From Mediterraneibacter glycyrrhizinilyticus (lineage in GTDB: Bacteria > Bacillota > Clostridia > Lachnospirales > Lachnospiraceae): DNA of 49,825 nt. Location of the stretch: the NCBI RefSeq assembly GCF_016902345.1, contig NZ_JACJLR010000024.1, forward strand, positions 1 through 49,825, read 5' to 3'. The notes under the pieces are model-generated. The model saw only the letters and a list, made by a program, of their open reading frames with translations. It was not told the origin of the DNA and made no database searches. Positions within the stretch are counted from its first letter, which is position 1. Each line of letters begins with the position of its first letter. Below are positions 17,425 through 23,656 of this stretch, piece after piece. The position numbers were made by a program, and so were the translations under genes.

Positions 17425-18318
17425 TCACTTCTTTACAATCGTCTGGTTCGCTATGTATCCAATCTGTGTGTTGTTATCTCCGTTCTGTATGAAAGTAAAC
17501 GGATTATTGATCTGCTGCAGGTTCGGTCCGGTGCCGGATGCTCCCCTCTGGTTGTTCTGATTATCTTGATTATTCTGCTCCGGCTGATCTTCTACAACCT
17601 CCGCTTCCTGCTCCGTATCTTCGGTCTCATCCTCTGCTTTCAGTGTATACACATCCAGTTCTATCGAGATGTCTTCTCCCATAGATCCTTCATACTCTCT
17701 GGCACCGCCACCGTTCTCAGGGCACCAGGTATCATATGTAAGTTGGCCTACCTTATTATTCTTTCGATTTACGACTATAAAATGCCATATTCCCAGAAGG
17801 AATGACGGAAGGCATACTCTTTTCTGATTGCGAAGCCGATCTTTCCTGACAGCATCTCCGTTCTCACCAACCATGAACTCCACACTGTCATTAATGCTAT
17901 CGTCCTGTTCAATCAGATCAATCAGAGCCTTCACCAGGCGAACATCCTTCTGCAGCTTTGTTCCCGTTTCGATAAAACTATCTACAAAGATGCACATGTC
18001 ATTTCTGGCCGCCAGGTAGTTATTTCGTACCCTTTGGTCAAAGACCCCAATCGCCAGCTTGTCTCCAAACGGGAGATACTGTCCCGTTGATAATTTGCAT
18101 GACTTATAATCATTAGCTTTCGTCTTGAGCACAGCCTTCCCCGGATCCTCATAGTCAGGATTGATAACCGTGATCAGACCCACAAGCACATCCGGATCAT
18201 TCAGCTTATCGCTCTCACCCTTATAGTGTTCTCTTGCTTTCTTCCGCTGCAGCAACGCCTGTATTACCAGCGTCATAAAGGTGCCGCCGCACAGTCGCGG
18301 GTACTCTATATTTGTCAC
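17425..18318 (-). CDS. unknown protein with C-terminal N/Q-rich tail and NTQIGYI motif; GTG start
   Basis: 297 aa from a GTG at 18318, placed 6 nt after GGAGG. ATGs at 18375 and 18390 have poor ribosome binding sites and lie upstream of the likely transcription start, so they are not used. The body (TNIEYPRLCGGTFMTLVIQALLQ onward) has no domain I recognise. The C-terminus is an acidic, then N/Q-rich, linker (QNNQDNQNNQ) ending in GDNNTQIGYIANQ, which matches the N-terminal motif of the next gene. This is the first gene of the 15-kb defence operon, a position often held by sensors or effectors. Function unknown. Confidence 0.7.
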   Translation of the reverse strand: MTNIEYPRLCGGTFMTLVIQALLQRKKAREHYKGESDKLNDPDVLVGLITVINPDYEDPGKAVLKTKANDYKSCKLSTGQYLPFGDKLAIGVFDQRVRNNYLAARNDMCIFVDSFIETGTKLQKDVRLVKALIDLIEQDDSINDSVEFMVGENGDAVRKDRLRNQKRVCLPSFLLGIWHFIVVNRKNNKVGQLTYDTWCPENGGGAREYEGSMGEDISIELDVYTLKAEDETEDTEQEAEVVEDQPEQNNQDNQNNQRGASGTGPNLQQINNPFTFIQNGDNNTQIGYIANQTIVKK

Positions 18319-18360
18319 AGATTTCCTCCGATTTACTCTCGTTTGCAATTCTACGCATGT

Positions 18361-18390
18361 AGTATACTGGTTCATTTTGTTTCCAACCAA
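18361..18390 (-). promoter_or_regulatory. putative promoter of the defence operon
   Basis: On the - strand TATACT (18361-18366) lies 18 nt after TTGGTT (18385-18390). Transcription would begin near 18354, which leaves a short leader to the GTG at 18318 and excludes the upstream ATGs. No other convincing promoter is seen before 3117, which supports one long transcript. Confidence 0.5.
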
Positions 18391-18586
18391 TTCCCACTAA
18401 TTCCGATCATATCACAAATGTCTGAATCTATCAATGAGAACGTGCTTTTTCCGTACTTCCCCTCAGGACTCATTTGACGCTTTTCTGTTGATCTCATCCC
18501 CTGCTTTTTGCGATAAAAATCCGACTTTTTCAAATCCCGAACCTTAAAAACCTTACGAACCATAGCGCCCGACCTTACGAATGATT

Positions 18587-18625
18587 GGATCACTCCTGTA
18601 AACAATCGCAGGAATGATCCTTTTT
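18587..18625 (+). terminator. attenuator-like intrinsic terminator in leader of sigma-like gene
   Basis: GGATCACTCCTG (18587-18598) and CAGGAATGATCC (18609-18620) form a 12-bp stem with one mismatch and a 10-nt loop, followed at once by TTTTT. It lies 47 nt before the ATG of the downstream gene, on the same strand and with no stop codon to terminate. It therefore looks like premature-termination control rather than an end-of-gene terminator. Confidence 0.6.
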
Positions 18626-18671
18626 CTTCCTGCGAAAAAGCAAACCAAGGCAAATCACAGGAGGAATAATT

Positions 18672-19364
18672 ATGCCAAAGATTACTGTAGACTATTGCTC
18701 CAAGTACAGTTCCTTTGATGGAACTTCCGTAACTGAAGGTAAGGTTCTCGCACCGGTTCTGATCTCAGATGCAGAATATCAGAGTAACAACACGATCATT
18801 CCGGAAAACCTGAGAACCTGGAAGCACTACGGTGTTCCGTTCAGAGTCGGATTCATGGTGGTGGACGAAGCTGATTTCAACAAGATGCTCTCCCTCTACT
18901 ACTCCGGTATCAACGACTACTTTGAAGAGCATCCGGAACTTCGCCCCGGCAGATGCGTTCTTGGATGGGATAACGAAGGCTTTCCTATCCTCTGCAGCAA
19001 GGAGAACCGTTGCAAGGGCTGTCCCAGACGTGCAGAGCACCTTCCTCGTTTCAAGAGCCGTGAGGACTTTATCCAGTTCACATCCTTCCAGGATACCCAT
19101 GAAGACGAAGACGGCAACACCGTCGGACTCGACATCGCGGATCCCAACGTGAATGTTGAGGAAGAAGCGATCCTCGAAACACTCTTCACGGAACTGGTGG
19201 AATACCTGGGTAGAATCAGCCCCCGTTACGCAAAGATCGTCACCCTCGGCAGACAGGACTACTCGAAAGAGCAGATTATTGCTAAGCTCGGTCTGAAGCC
19301 GTCCCGTGGCTATCAGGAAATCAACGCAGCAAAAGAACTGACGAAGAAGTTCCTCGAACTGTAA
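18672..19364 (+). CDS. sigma-70-like regulatory protein of the mobile element
   Basis: 230 aa. The C-terminal 80 residues (AILETLFTELVEYL, RYAKIVTLGRQDYSKEQIIAKLGL) read as the sigma region 4 helix-turn-helix seen in sigma-like proteins of clostridial conjugative elements. The middle has a CSKENRCKGC cluster that could bind a metal. The N-terminal half resembles no named domain to me. AGGAGG lies 8 nt before the ATG. Divergence from the defence operon and closeness to the par block suggest it controls element genes. Whether it is a true sigma factor is not shown by the sequence. Confidence 0.62.
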   Translation: MPKITVDYCSKYSSFDGTSVTEGKVLAPVLISDAEYQSNNTIIPENLRTWKHYGVPFRVGFMVVDEADFNKMLSLYYSGINDYFEEHPELRPGRCVLGWDNEGFPILCSKENRCKGCPRRAEHLPRFKSREDFIQFTSFQDTHEDEDGNTVGLDIADPNVNVEEEAILETLFTELVEYLGRISPRYAKIVTLGRQDYSKEQIIAKLGLKPSRGYQEINAAKELTKKFLEL

Positions 19365-19374
19365 AACGCACGAA

Positions 19375-19405
19375 TGGCGCTGTCGGATCCATTCCGATAG
19401 CGCCA
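19375..19405. terminator. bidirectional terminator
   Basis: TGGCGCTGTCGGA (19375-19387) pairs with TCCGATAGCGCCA (19393-19405), 12 of 13 bp, with a 5-nt loop. CTCTTTT follows on the + strand and GCGTTTTAC on the - strand. It separates the convergent sigma-like gene and the par operon tail. Confidence 0.8.
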
Positions 19406-19410
19406 CTCTT

Positions 19411-19691
19411 TTATCTTCTGACCGGCTTACGCCCATTGAGCTGGAACCGGTCATGGCTCTTAATGCTTCTCACCACCTGCCCCAGGCTGTTACCGCGACC
19501 GTGCAGGTGATACTTATCATCAGCCTTGTGTTTGTGGAATAAATTTTCGTTCCCTTCTCCGGATACTCCGGATTGTGCAGATACCAGAAATGTCCGGTGT
19601 TTCTGCTCATGATAGTCACATCATATTCATCAGCAACAATGACGGAGAAATAGTTCCGATCCAACGACTGCAGATCCTCAGGGCTGAACAT
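19411..19691 (-). pseudogene. small par-operon protein, interrupted by a -1 frameshift
   Basis: Translation from the ATG at 19691 gives FSPEDLQSLDRNYFSVIVAD, then NTGHFWYLHNPEYPEKG, and continues off-frame into unlikely text ending at 19470. One frame back, the DNA from about 19555 reads ENLFHKHKADDKYHLHGRGN, then SHDRFQLNGRKPVRR with a stop at 19411, which is the expected C-terminus. The two halves make one protein of about 93 residues that I associate with ParB-linked small proteins of clostridial elements. A single-base indel lies near 19545-19555. It may be a real mutation, a sequencing error or a frameshift; no classic slippery heptamer is in phase. The start overlaps the parB stop by 14 nt. 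Confidence 0.62.
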
Positions 19692-20670
19692 AGGCAGCCC
19701 CCTTTCCAGAGAACCAGGCAGCCAGCGCCTGTTCCACAATCGAAGCCATCTCCGCATTCTCCATACCGCTGAAGTATTTCTCGCAAAGCGAATTCGGCAG
19801 TTTCAGGTTCAGACCTTCATTCCCGCTCCGCTTATTGATGGAAAGTGCATCCAGTATCTCGACGATCTTCTCTTCCGTCAATTCACCGCCATGCTTCCGA
19901 AGTTCTGCAGCCGCCTTCGGCTTCAGCTTCAAGCTCTGACGGTTCAGAAGTTTCCATATTGCCTGCTGCTCACCTTCTTCCAAAAATGACATATCCACCG
20001 CCGCCAGTAGAGCCACTCTACCTTCATCAACAAGCTTCTTAAATTCCGGGATCAAATAGTTCAGCCTCAGCATCCTTGCAGCCGTCCGGCTTGAGAAGCC
20101 ATATTCCGCAGCCATGATATCTCTGCTCTTCGCCCGGTGGCCATTATGACCACCGCAGCGTGAATCCTTTTTACCGGTCAGTGCTTCCAGTTCTTTCACG
20201 ATCTCATCATGTCGCAGACTTCCGCACATCTTCTCATAATGCTCTGCCATAACCGCTGCCTGCTCAGAAGGCTTCAGTTCAGAAAATGATCTCTGCAGAA
20301 CATTGGTCTCGATCACATAGACATAGGCCTCTTCTTCGGTCAGCTCCGTCTTCACGATTGCCGGAATCTCCGTCAAACCTGCCAGCTTCGCCGCATTCTG
20401 ACGGTTATGCCCGGATAGCATCTCATACCCCTTGCCTTTTTTCTGCACTATCACCGGGCACAGTACTCCGTGGTTACGGATACTCTCCACCATGTCGTCC
20501 AAACGCTCACCTTCATACAGGTGGAACGGATGTTTATGGTAAGGCTCAATCTGATCCACCGGTAACATCTGAACGCCCTTTTCCGCCTCTCTCTGGACAC
20601 GCGCCGAAGGATCCTCAGTCAGCATGTCCACAGCATCAAATATCTTTCTTTTCGGTGCATTAGCCTTCAT
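19678..20670 (-). CDS. parB: ParB/Spo0J-family partition protein
   Basis: 330 aa. The ParB N-terminal CTPase fold shows LPVDQIEPYHKHPF, GERLDDMVESIRNHG and the box LSGHNRQNAAK. A helix-turn-helix segment follows at about residues 165-230 (SRDIMAAEYGFSSRTAARML). It overlaps parA by 11 nt and has its own GGGGAGG site. ParB binds parS sites near itself and loads the ParA-driven partition complex. In integrative elements it stabilises the circular form. No 16-bp Spo0J-type parS was noticed nearby. Confidence 0.92.
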   Translation of the reverse strand: MKANAPKRKIFDAVDMLTEDPSARVQREAEKGVQMLPVDQIEPYHKHPFHLYEGERLDDMVESIRNHGVLCPVIVQKKGKGYEMLSGHNRQNAAKLAGLTEIPAIVKTELTEEEAYVYVIETNVLQRSFSELKPSEQAAVMAEHYEKMCGSLRHDEIVKELEALTGKKDSRCGGHNGHRAKSRDIMAAEYGFSSRTAARMLRLNYLIPEFKKLVDEGRVALLAAVDMSFLEEGEQQAIWKLLNRQSLKLKPKAAAELRKHGGELTEEKIVEILDALSINKRSGNEGLNLKLPNSLCEKYFSGMENAEMASIVEQALAAWFSGKGAAYVQP

Positions 20671-21436
20671 AAGCGATCACCTCCCCTGCCAGCTTGTTAT
20701 ATGCCCTGCAGGCGTTACTGTCCGGAGCATATTCGATCAGCGGCTCACTGTAGTAGACCGACTCACCAACCTTCACCGTATTCGGAATCTTGCTCTCAAA
20801 GATCCTGATCTGTCCCTGGAAGGTCTCTGCCACCTGCTCCGTTATGGTCTTGCAGAGAATCGTCCTGGCATCGCACATAGTCAGCAGAATCCCTGCCACA
20901 TTCAGTTTTTCATTCAGGCGGCTCTTGATCTTCTTCACACTCTTCAGAAAATCCTGCAAACCCATCATGGCCAGAAGCTGAGGATTCAGTGTCACGATCA
21001 CTTCATCAGCCGCAGCCATCGCGTTGATATTCAGCGCTCCCAGCGAAGGACTGGTATCAATGAGGATATAGTCATAGTCCCCTTTCAGCGGTTCCAGAAT
21101 CGTCGCCAGCATCTTCTCAGTACCCATTTCCAGTCTCAGCTTTGCTTCTACTGCCGAAAGCTGAATACTTGACGGAATAAAGTCCACTCCGTTTCTTTCC
21201 CAGATATACTCTTCACGCTCCGGCAATTCTTCATCTTCAATCACTGCCATCATCAAGTCCCCGACAGCCACATCCACATCTTCTGCTCCGAAGCACGTGG
21301 TGAGATTTGCCTGCGGATCGAAGTCAACAGCAAGCACTCTTTTCCCTCGCTTCTGAAGGGAATATGCCAGGTTGAACACCGACACAGACTTTCCTACGCC
21401 GCCCTTCATCGCGCCGATCATATATATCTTTCCCAT
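20660..21436 (-). CDS. parA: ParA-family partition ATPase
   Basis: 258 aa. The deviant Walker A reads MKGGVGKSVSVFNLAY, followed by VDFDPQANLT and DYILIDTSPSLG, the ParA/Soj consensus without an N-terminal DNA-binding extension. It lies 2 nt from the SymE-like gene and overlaps parB by 11 nt, forming one operon. ParA would position the excised or replicating element in the cell using ParB as activator. The length is typical for chromosome-type Soj/ParA proteins. Confidence 0.93.
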   Translation of the reverse strand: MGKIYMIGAMKGGVGKSVSVFNLAYSLQKRGKRVLAVDFDPQANLTTCFGAEDVDVAVGDLMMAVIEDEELPEREEYIWERNGVDFIPSSIQLSAVEAKLRLEMGTEKMLATILEPLKGDYDYILIDTSPSLGALNINAMAAADEVIVTLNPQLLAMMGLQDFLKSVKKIKSRLNEKLNVAGILLTMCDARTILCKTITEQVAETFQGQIRIFESKIPNTVKVGESVYYSEPLIEYAPDSNACRAYNKLAGEVIAYEG

Positions 21437-21438
21437 GC

Positions 21439-21774
21439 TTACACCTCCAATCCCGGCTCAGCCACAACGCCGTATCCGGCCTTCCGCTCTGCCACAAACT
21501 GAGCATGCAGCCGCTTCTTTTCTTCCTCAAACTTCTTCTGTAGGATCTTTGTTTCCTTTTCCATGAAAGCTGCCTCTGCTTCTTCCAACGCCGCTCTTTC
21601 AACATCCGGCGTGATCACCAGCTTGCCATTCTCACAGGTGATGGAGATGTAGTCTCCGATATTAAAACCGATCTCCTTCAGCCACTCACCCTTCAGCTGA
21701 ATCGTCGGAATAGAACGATACTGGTATCCACTCATGCCGTACACCTTCATGTTCCTTGTTTTCTTAAATGCCAT
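21439..21774 (-). CDS. SymE-like/AbrB-fold DNA-binding protein
   Basis: 111 aa from the ATG at 21774, with AAGGAG 8-9 nt before. KVYGMSGYQYRSIPTIQLKG, then WLKEIGFNIGDYISI and GKLVITPD, is the SymE/SpoVT-AbrB swapped-hairpin fold. A charged coiled coil (EKETKILQKKFEEEKK) follows. E. coli SymE is a toxin under antisense RNA control; here it heads a parAB operon, so an autoregulator of partition genes is at least as likely. The longer reading frame upstream runs through a structured leader and has no ribosome site. Confidence 0.75.
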   Translation of the reverse strand: MAFKKTRNMKVYGMSGYQYRSIPTIQLKGEWLKEIGFNIGDYISITCENGKLVITPDVERAALEEAEAAFMEKETKILQKKFEEEKKRLHAQFVAERKAGYGVVAEPGLEV

Positions 21775-21985
21775 CTCAAAATCTCCTTTCCTGACGGTCA
21801 GGCTCTCTGCCTGCCAAAGATTTGATCCCGTGGTGAGCTCAAAGCATAATCCGCTTTGGAGAAAAAGAAAGGACTTCAGCTCCGACACATAAGTCGAAAG
21901 CCAAAGTCCTATCTTCAGCGATTTCTCACCACACTTCTCCAAGGGCAGCTTGTCCGTGGAGACCTGGCATCTCCGCTGTCCTTAA
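21775..21985 (-). ncRNA. candidate structured leader RNA of the symE-parA-parB operon
   Basis: The - strand transcript folds well by eye. Stem 1: AAGGACAGC (21975-21983) with GCTGCCCTT (21941-21949), enclosing GGAGA/TCTCC. Outer stem: GTGGTGAG (21925-21932) with CTCACCAC (21830-21837). Inside it is a long hairpin 21870-21910 (AGGACTT/AAGTCCT plus inner CGAC/GTCG) followed by a T-rich run, and a CAAAGC/GCTTTG hairpin. A promoter sits just upstream. This suggests a leader with attenuation, or a structured regulatory RNA. I do not recognise a named riboswitch. Confidence 0.5.
21862..21910 (-). terminator. attenuator-like hairpin with U-run before symE-like gene
   Basis: On the - strand a stem of 7 plus about 10 further pairs, with one bulged base, closes a 6-nt loop and is followed by TTCTTTTTC. 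It stands 88-96 nt before the ATG of the SymE-like gene and within the larger pairing 21830-21932. It could terminate early transcripts unless refolded. Confidence 0.55.
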
Positions 21986-21991
21986 GTGCAG

Positions 21992-22021
21992 GTATTAGAT
22001 TTTGATCGGGCCCGTCCTCAA
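21992..22021 (-). promoter_or_regulatory. putative promoter of the symE-parA-parB operon
   Basis: TTGAGG (22016-22021) and TAATAC (21992-21997) on the - strand with an 18-nt spacer. The predicted start, near 21985, coincides with the 5' edge of the structured leader. Confidence 0.5.
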
Positions 22022-22041
22022 TCTCTACCTCCAGTAGGTCG

Positions 22042-22102
22042 AAAAAAATAGGACTAAGTCTGAAAAGCCTTGATTTAAGCGGCTTTCTGACTTAGACCTA
22101 TT
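22042..22102 (-). terminator. inverted repeat/terminator at the element edge
   Basis: AATAGG-CTAAGTC-GAAA-GCC arms (22047-22069 and 22081-22102) are 22-23 nt long with two mismatches and one bulge around an 11-nt loop. On the - strand the stem is followed by seven T. It isolates the par operon from genes to the right, and the new stop of the truncated helicase falls inside it. It may also be part of the attachment site. Confidence 0.7.
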
Positions 22103-23142
22103 ATGCCATAATCATCTATAATAATGGTTTCAAATTCATCCCTCTGAAATTTTGAAAGAATTTCCGGTTTGGCCATCATCTGCATTGTTGAAAACAAATA
22201 ATCCGCATCAAAATCCTTTGAATTTCCAGAAAGCAAGCCAAATGTTCTTGTATTTCCAAATACTTTCTTGTAGCTGGCAATTGCCTGCTTTGCAATCTGT
22301 TCCCTATGTACTAAGAACAGCACTTTCTTTACCGCTTCTTCACGCAACGCAAATGCTGATGCATATGTTTTCCCTGTTCCTGTGGCTGAAATCAATAATG
22401 CTTTTGATTCTCCGGACTTTTGTATTTTGTCAAGATTTGCAATAAATCCTAACTGCATTGAATTTGGCTGCAGTTTATACTGTTCCAGCGACGGGATCTG
22501 TGCTTGTTTCGCAATTTTTCTCTGCTTTTGAATAACACGATAGTTTAACGAATATTCATCGATAAAATCATCAAATGCAACAGCATATTTAGAGTCCCAC
22601 AGATCTGTAAACTCTTCCATCAAATCCTCAACATATTCCCCCTGATCTGTCGAGACAACCCTAGTATTCCATTCTCTGTTTTTTGTCAGCGCACTTAATG
22701 TCAAATTCGAACTTCCAACAATAATTCTGTAGAGCTCTTCGTTCTTAAAAATATATCCTTTGGTATGAAAACCCTCCTGCGCTTCATCCGTCCGATACAT
22801 TTTTAACGTAATATTGCTTAACTCCGCAAGCTTGCGAAGCGCTCTTGGTTCACTGAAATTCTGGTAATCTGTTGTAAGAATCTTTCCAGGTATATGACGT
22901 CTTTCCAATTCTTTTAATGTCTGAAGAAGCGGAGTAACACCGCCCATGGTAATAAATGCTACGCTGATAAAAAATTCTTTACATGACAAAAGCTCATCCT
23001 CAATGGATGAGAGAACCTTGCGGCCTTCTTTGTAGTTATTAGAGATGAATTGCGGCTTATAAGCAAGGTTTGAAGAATATGTTTTGTCTATATATGCTGT
23101 TAAGCATCCCTCTTTTAACAATTTCAGGCTAATATCACTCAA
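22075..23142 (-). pseudogene. PLD-like/DEAD-box helicase, 3' part lost by insertion
   Basis: 355 codons from a TTG at 23142, 7 nt after AAGGAG. The N-terminal phospholipase-D-like domain has FHTKGYIF and IVGSSNLTLS (HxK and GSxN). The helicase domain starts at about residue 230 with SATGTGKT (Walker A) and HREQ (motif Ia). It ends just at motif II: ETIIIDD, after which foreign text (YGIIGLSQKAA) runs to a stop in the inverted repeat. Full-length relatives (often with DUF3427) are two to three times longer. The break, at about 22,108-22,113, is best explained by insertion of the mobile element; the missing half should lie beyond the left of the window. Confidence 0.85.
22108..22113. mobile_element. 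right junction of the mobile element (inferred)
   Basis: The helicase reading frame loses similarity to its family between the two Asp codons of its Walker B motif and the following Tyr codon. Everything to the left is element-type (partition, replication, cargo); everything to the right is the host locus. No long target duplication can be tested without the other end. Insertion inside a gene fits a serine recombinase or a Tn916-type enzyme better than a tRNA-targeting integrase. Confidence 0.6.
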
Positions 23143-23173
23143 AGTATTTCTCCTTCTTTATGTATAGGCTTCA

Positions 23174-23656
23174 TCATTCATTAGGGTTTAAAATATTCCA
23201 TAACCTTTCCAAAATCACTATACCAGCATTAAAATAGGTATTTACATCATTTATGGATGCTGTAATAGGTGATCCATGCGCAAAATTATTTCTCAATTCA
23301 ACTAATGAATTAAGCTGCCCTTTCTCCTTTGTAGAACGTATTGTTAATTCAAATCTTTCTTTCCACTCGCTATTTATTTTTTGCAATATTCTAATAATTT
23401 GGCCTGTAGAAGGATTATATGAAGCTTCAACTATACTTTTACTCAAAAAATTATTTGTCTCTTCGCTTGTCCCTTTGGACAAGCGGTCAAAAATCATCTG
23501 CTTCAATACGTACTCAATTGTTCCACTCGCCTTAACAACTGCATACGCTGTTAGGTAACGCGTATTAGAATGAAATTTGTTTTCTGCTATCCACCGCTTG
23601 ATATCGTCAATTTCAACTTGGCAATCCTTAAGCAATTGCTTACTACTACCATCCAT
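23174..23656 (-). CDS. HEPN-domain protein (RiboL-PSP/MAE_28990-like)
   Basis: 160 aa from the ATG at 23656, which follows GGTGA and overlaps the DUF262 stop. All-helical; the last third contains ELRNNFAHG, the R-x4-H signature of HEPN ribonucleases. DUF262 genes are frequently followed by such HEPN genes in defence islands, where HEPN proteins cut RNA to arrest growth. The R and H are intact, so activity is plausible. The RNA target is unknown. Confidence 0.75.
   Translation of the reverse strand: MDGSSKQLLKDCQVEIDDIKRWIAENKFHSNTRYLTAYAVVKASGTIEYVLKQMIFDRLSKGTSEETNNFLSKSIVEASYNPSTGQIIRILQKINSEWKERFELTIRSTKEKGQLNSLVELRNNFAHGSPITASINDVNTYFNAGIVILERLWNILNPNE

Larger units (their letters stand above)
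18319..18671. other. divergent intergenic region
   Basis: This 353-nt region separates the defence operon (- strand) from the sigma-like gene (+ strand). It holds the operon promoter and a possible + strand promoter (TTGATC 18488, 18-nt gap, GATAAA 18512). It also holds an attenuator-like hairpin at 18587-18625 and a strong AGGAGG before 18672. No convincing gene is seen in it. Confidence 0.5.

Noticed and set aside
18372..18653. 93-aa frame on the - strand in the divergent intergenic region
   Set aside because: It overlaps the operon promoter and the attenuator hairpin, with no good ribosome binding site and no family resemblance.
21439..21942. Longer start for the SymE-like protein (167 aa)
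   Set aside because: The extra 56 residues run through the structured leader and terminator-like hairpin; the ATG at 21774 has a strong AAGGAG.
22042..22102. Inverted repeat as an insertion-sequence end
   Set aside because: It has an 11-nt loop and a seven-T tail on the - strand and no transposase nearby, so a terminator is simpler; a role in attachment is kept only as a possibility.
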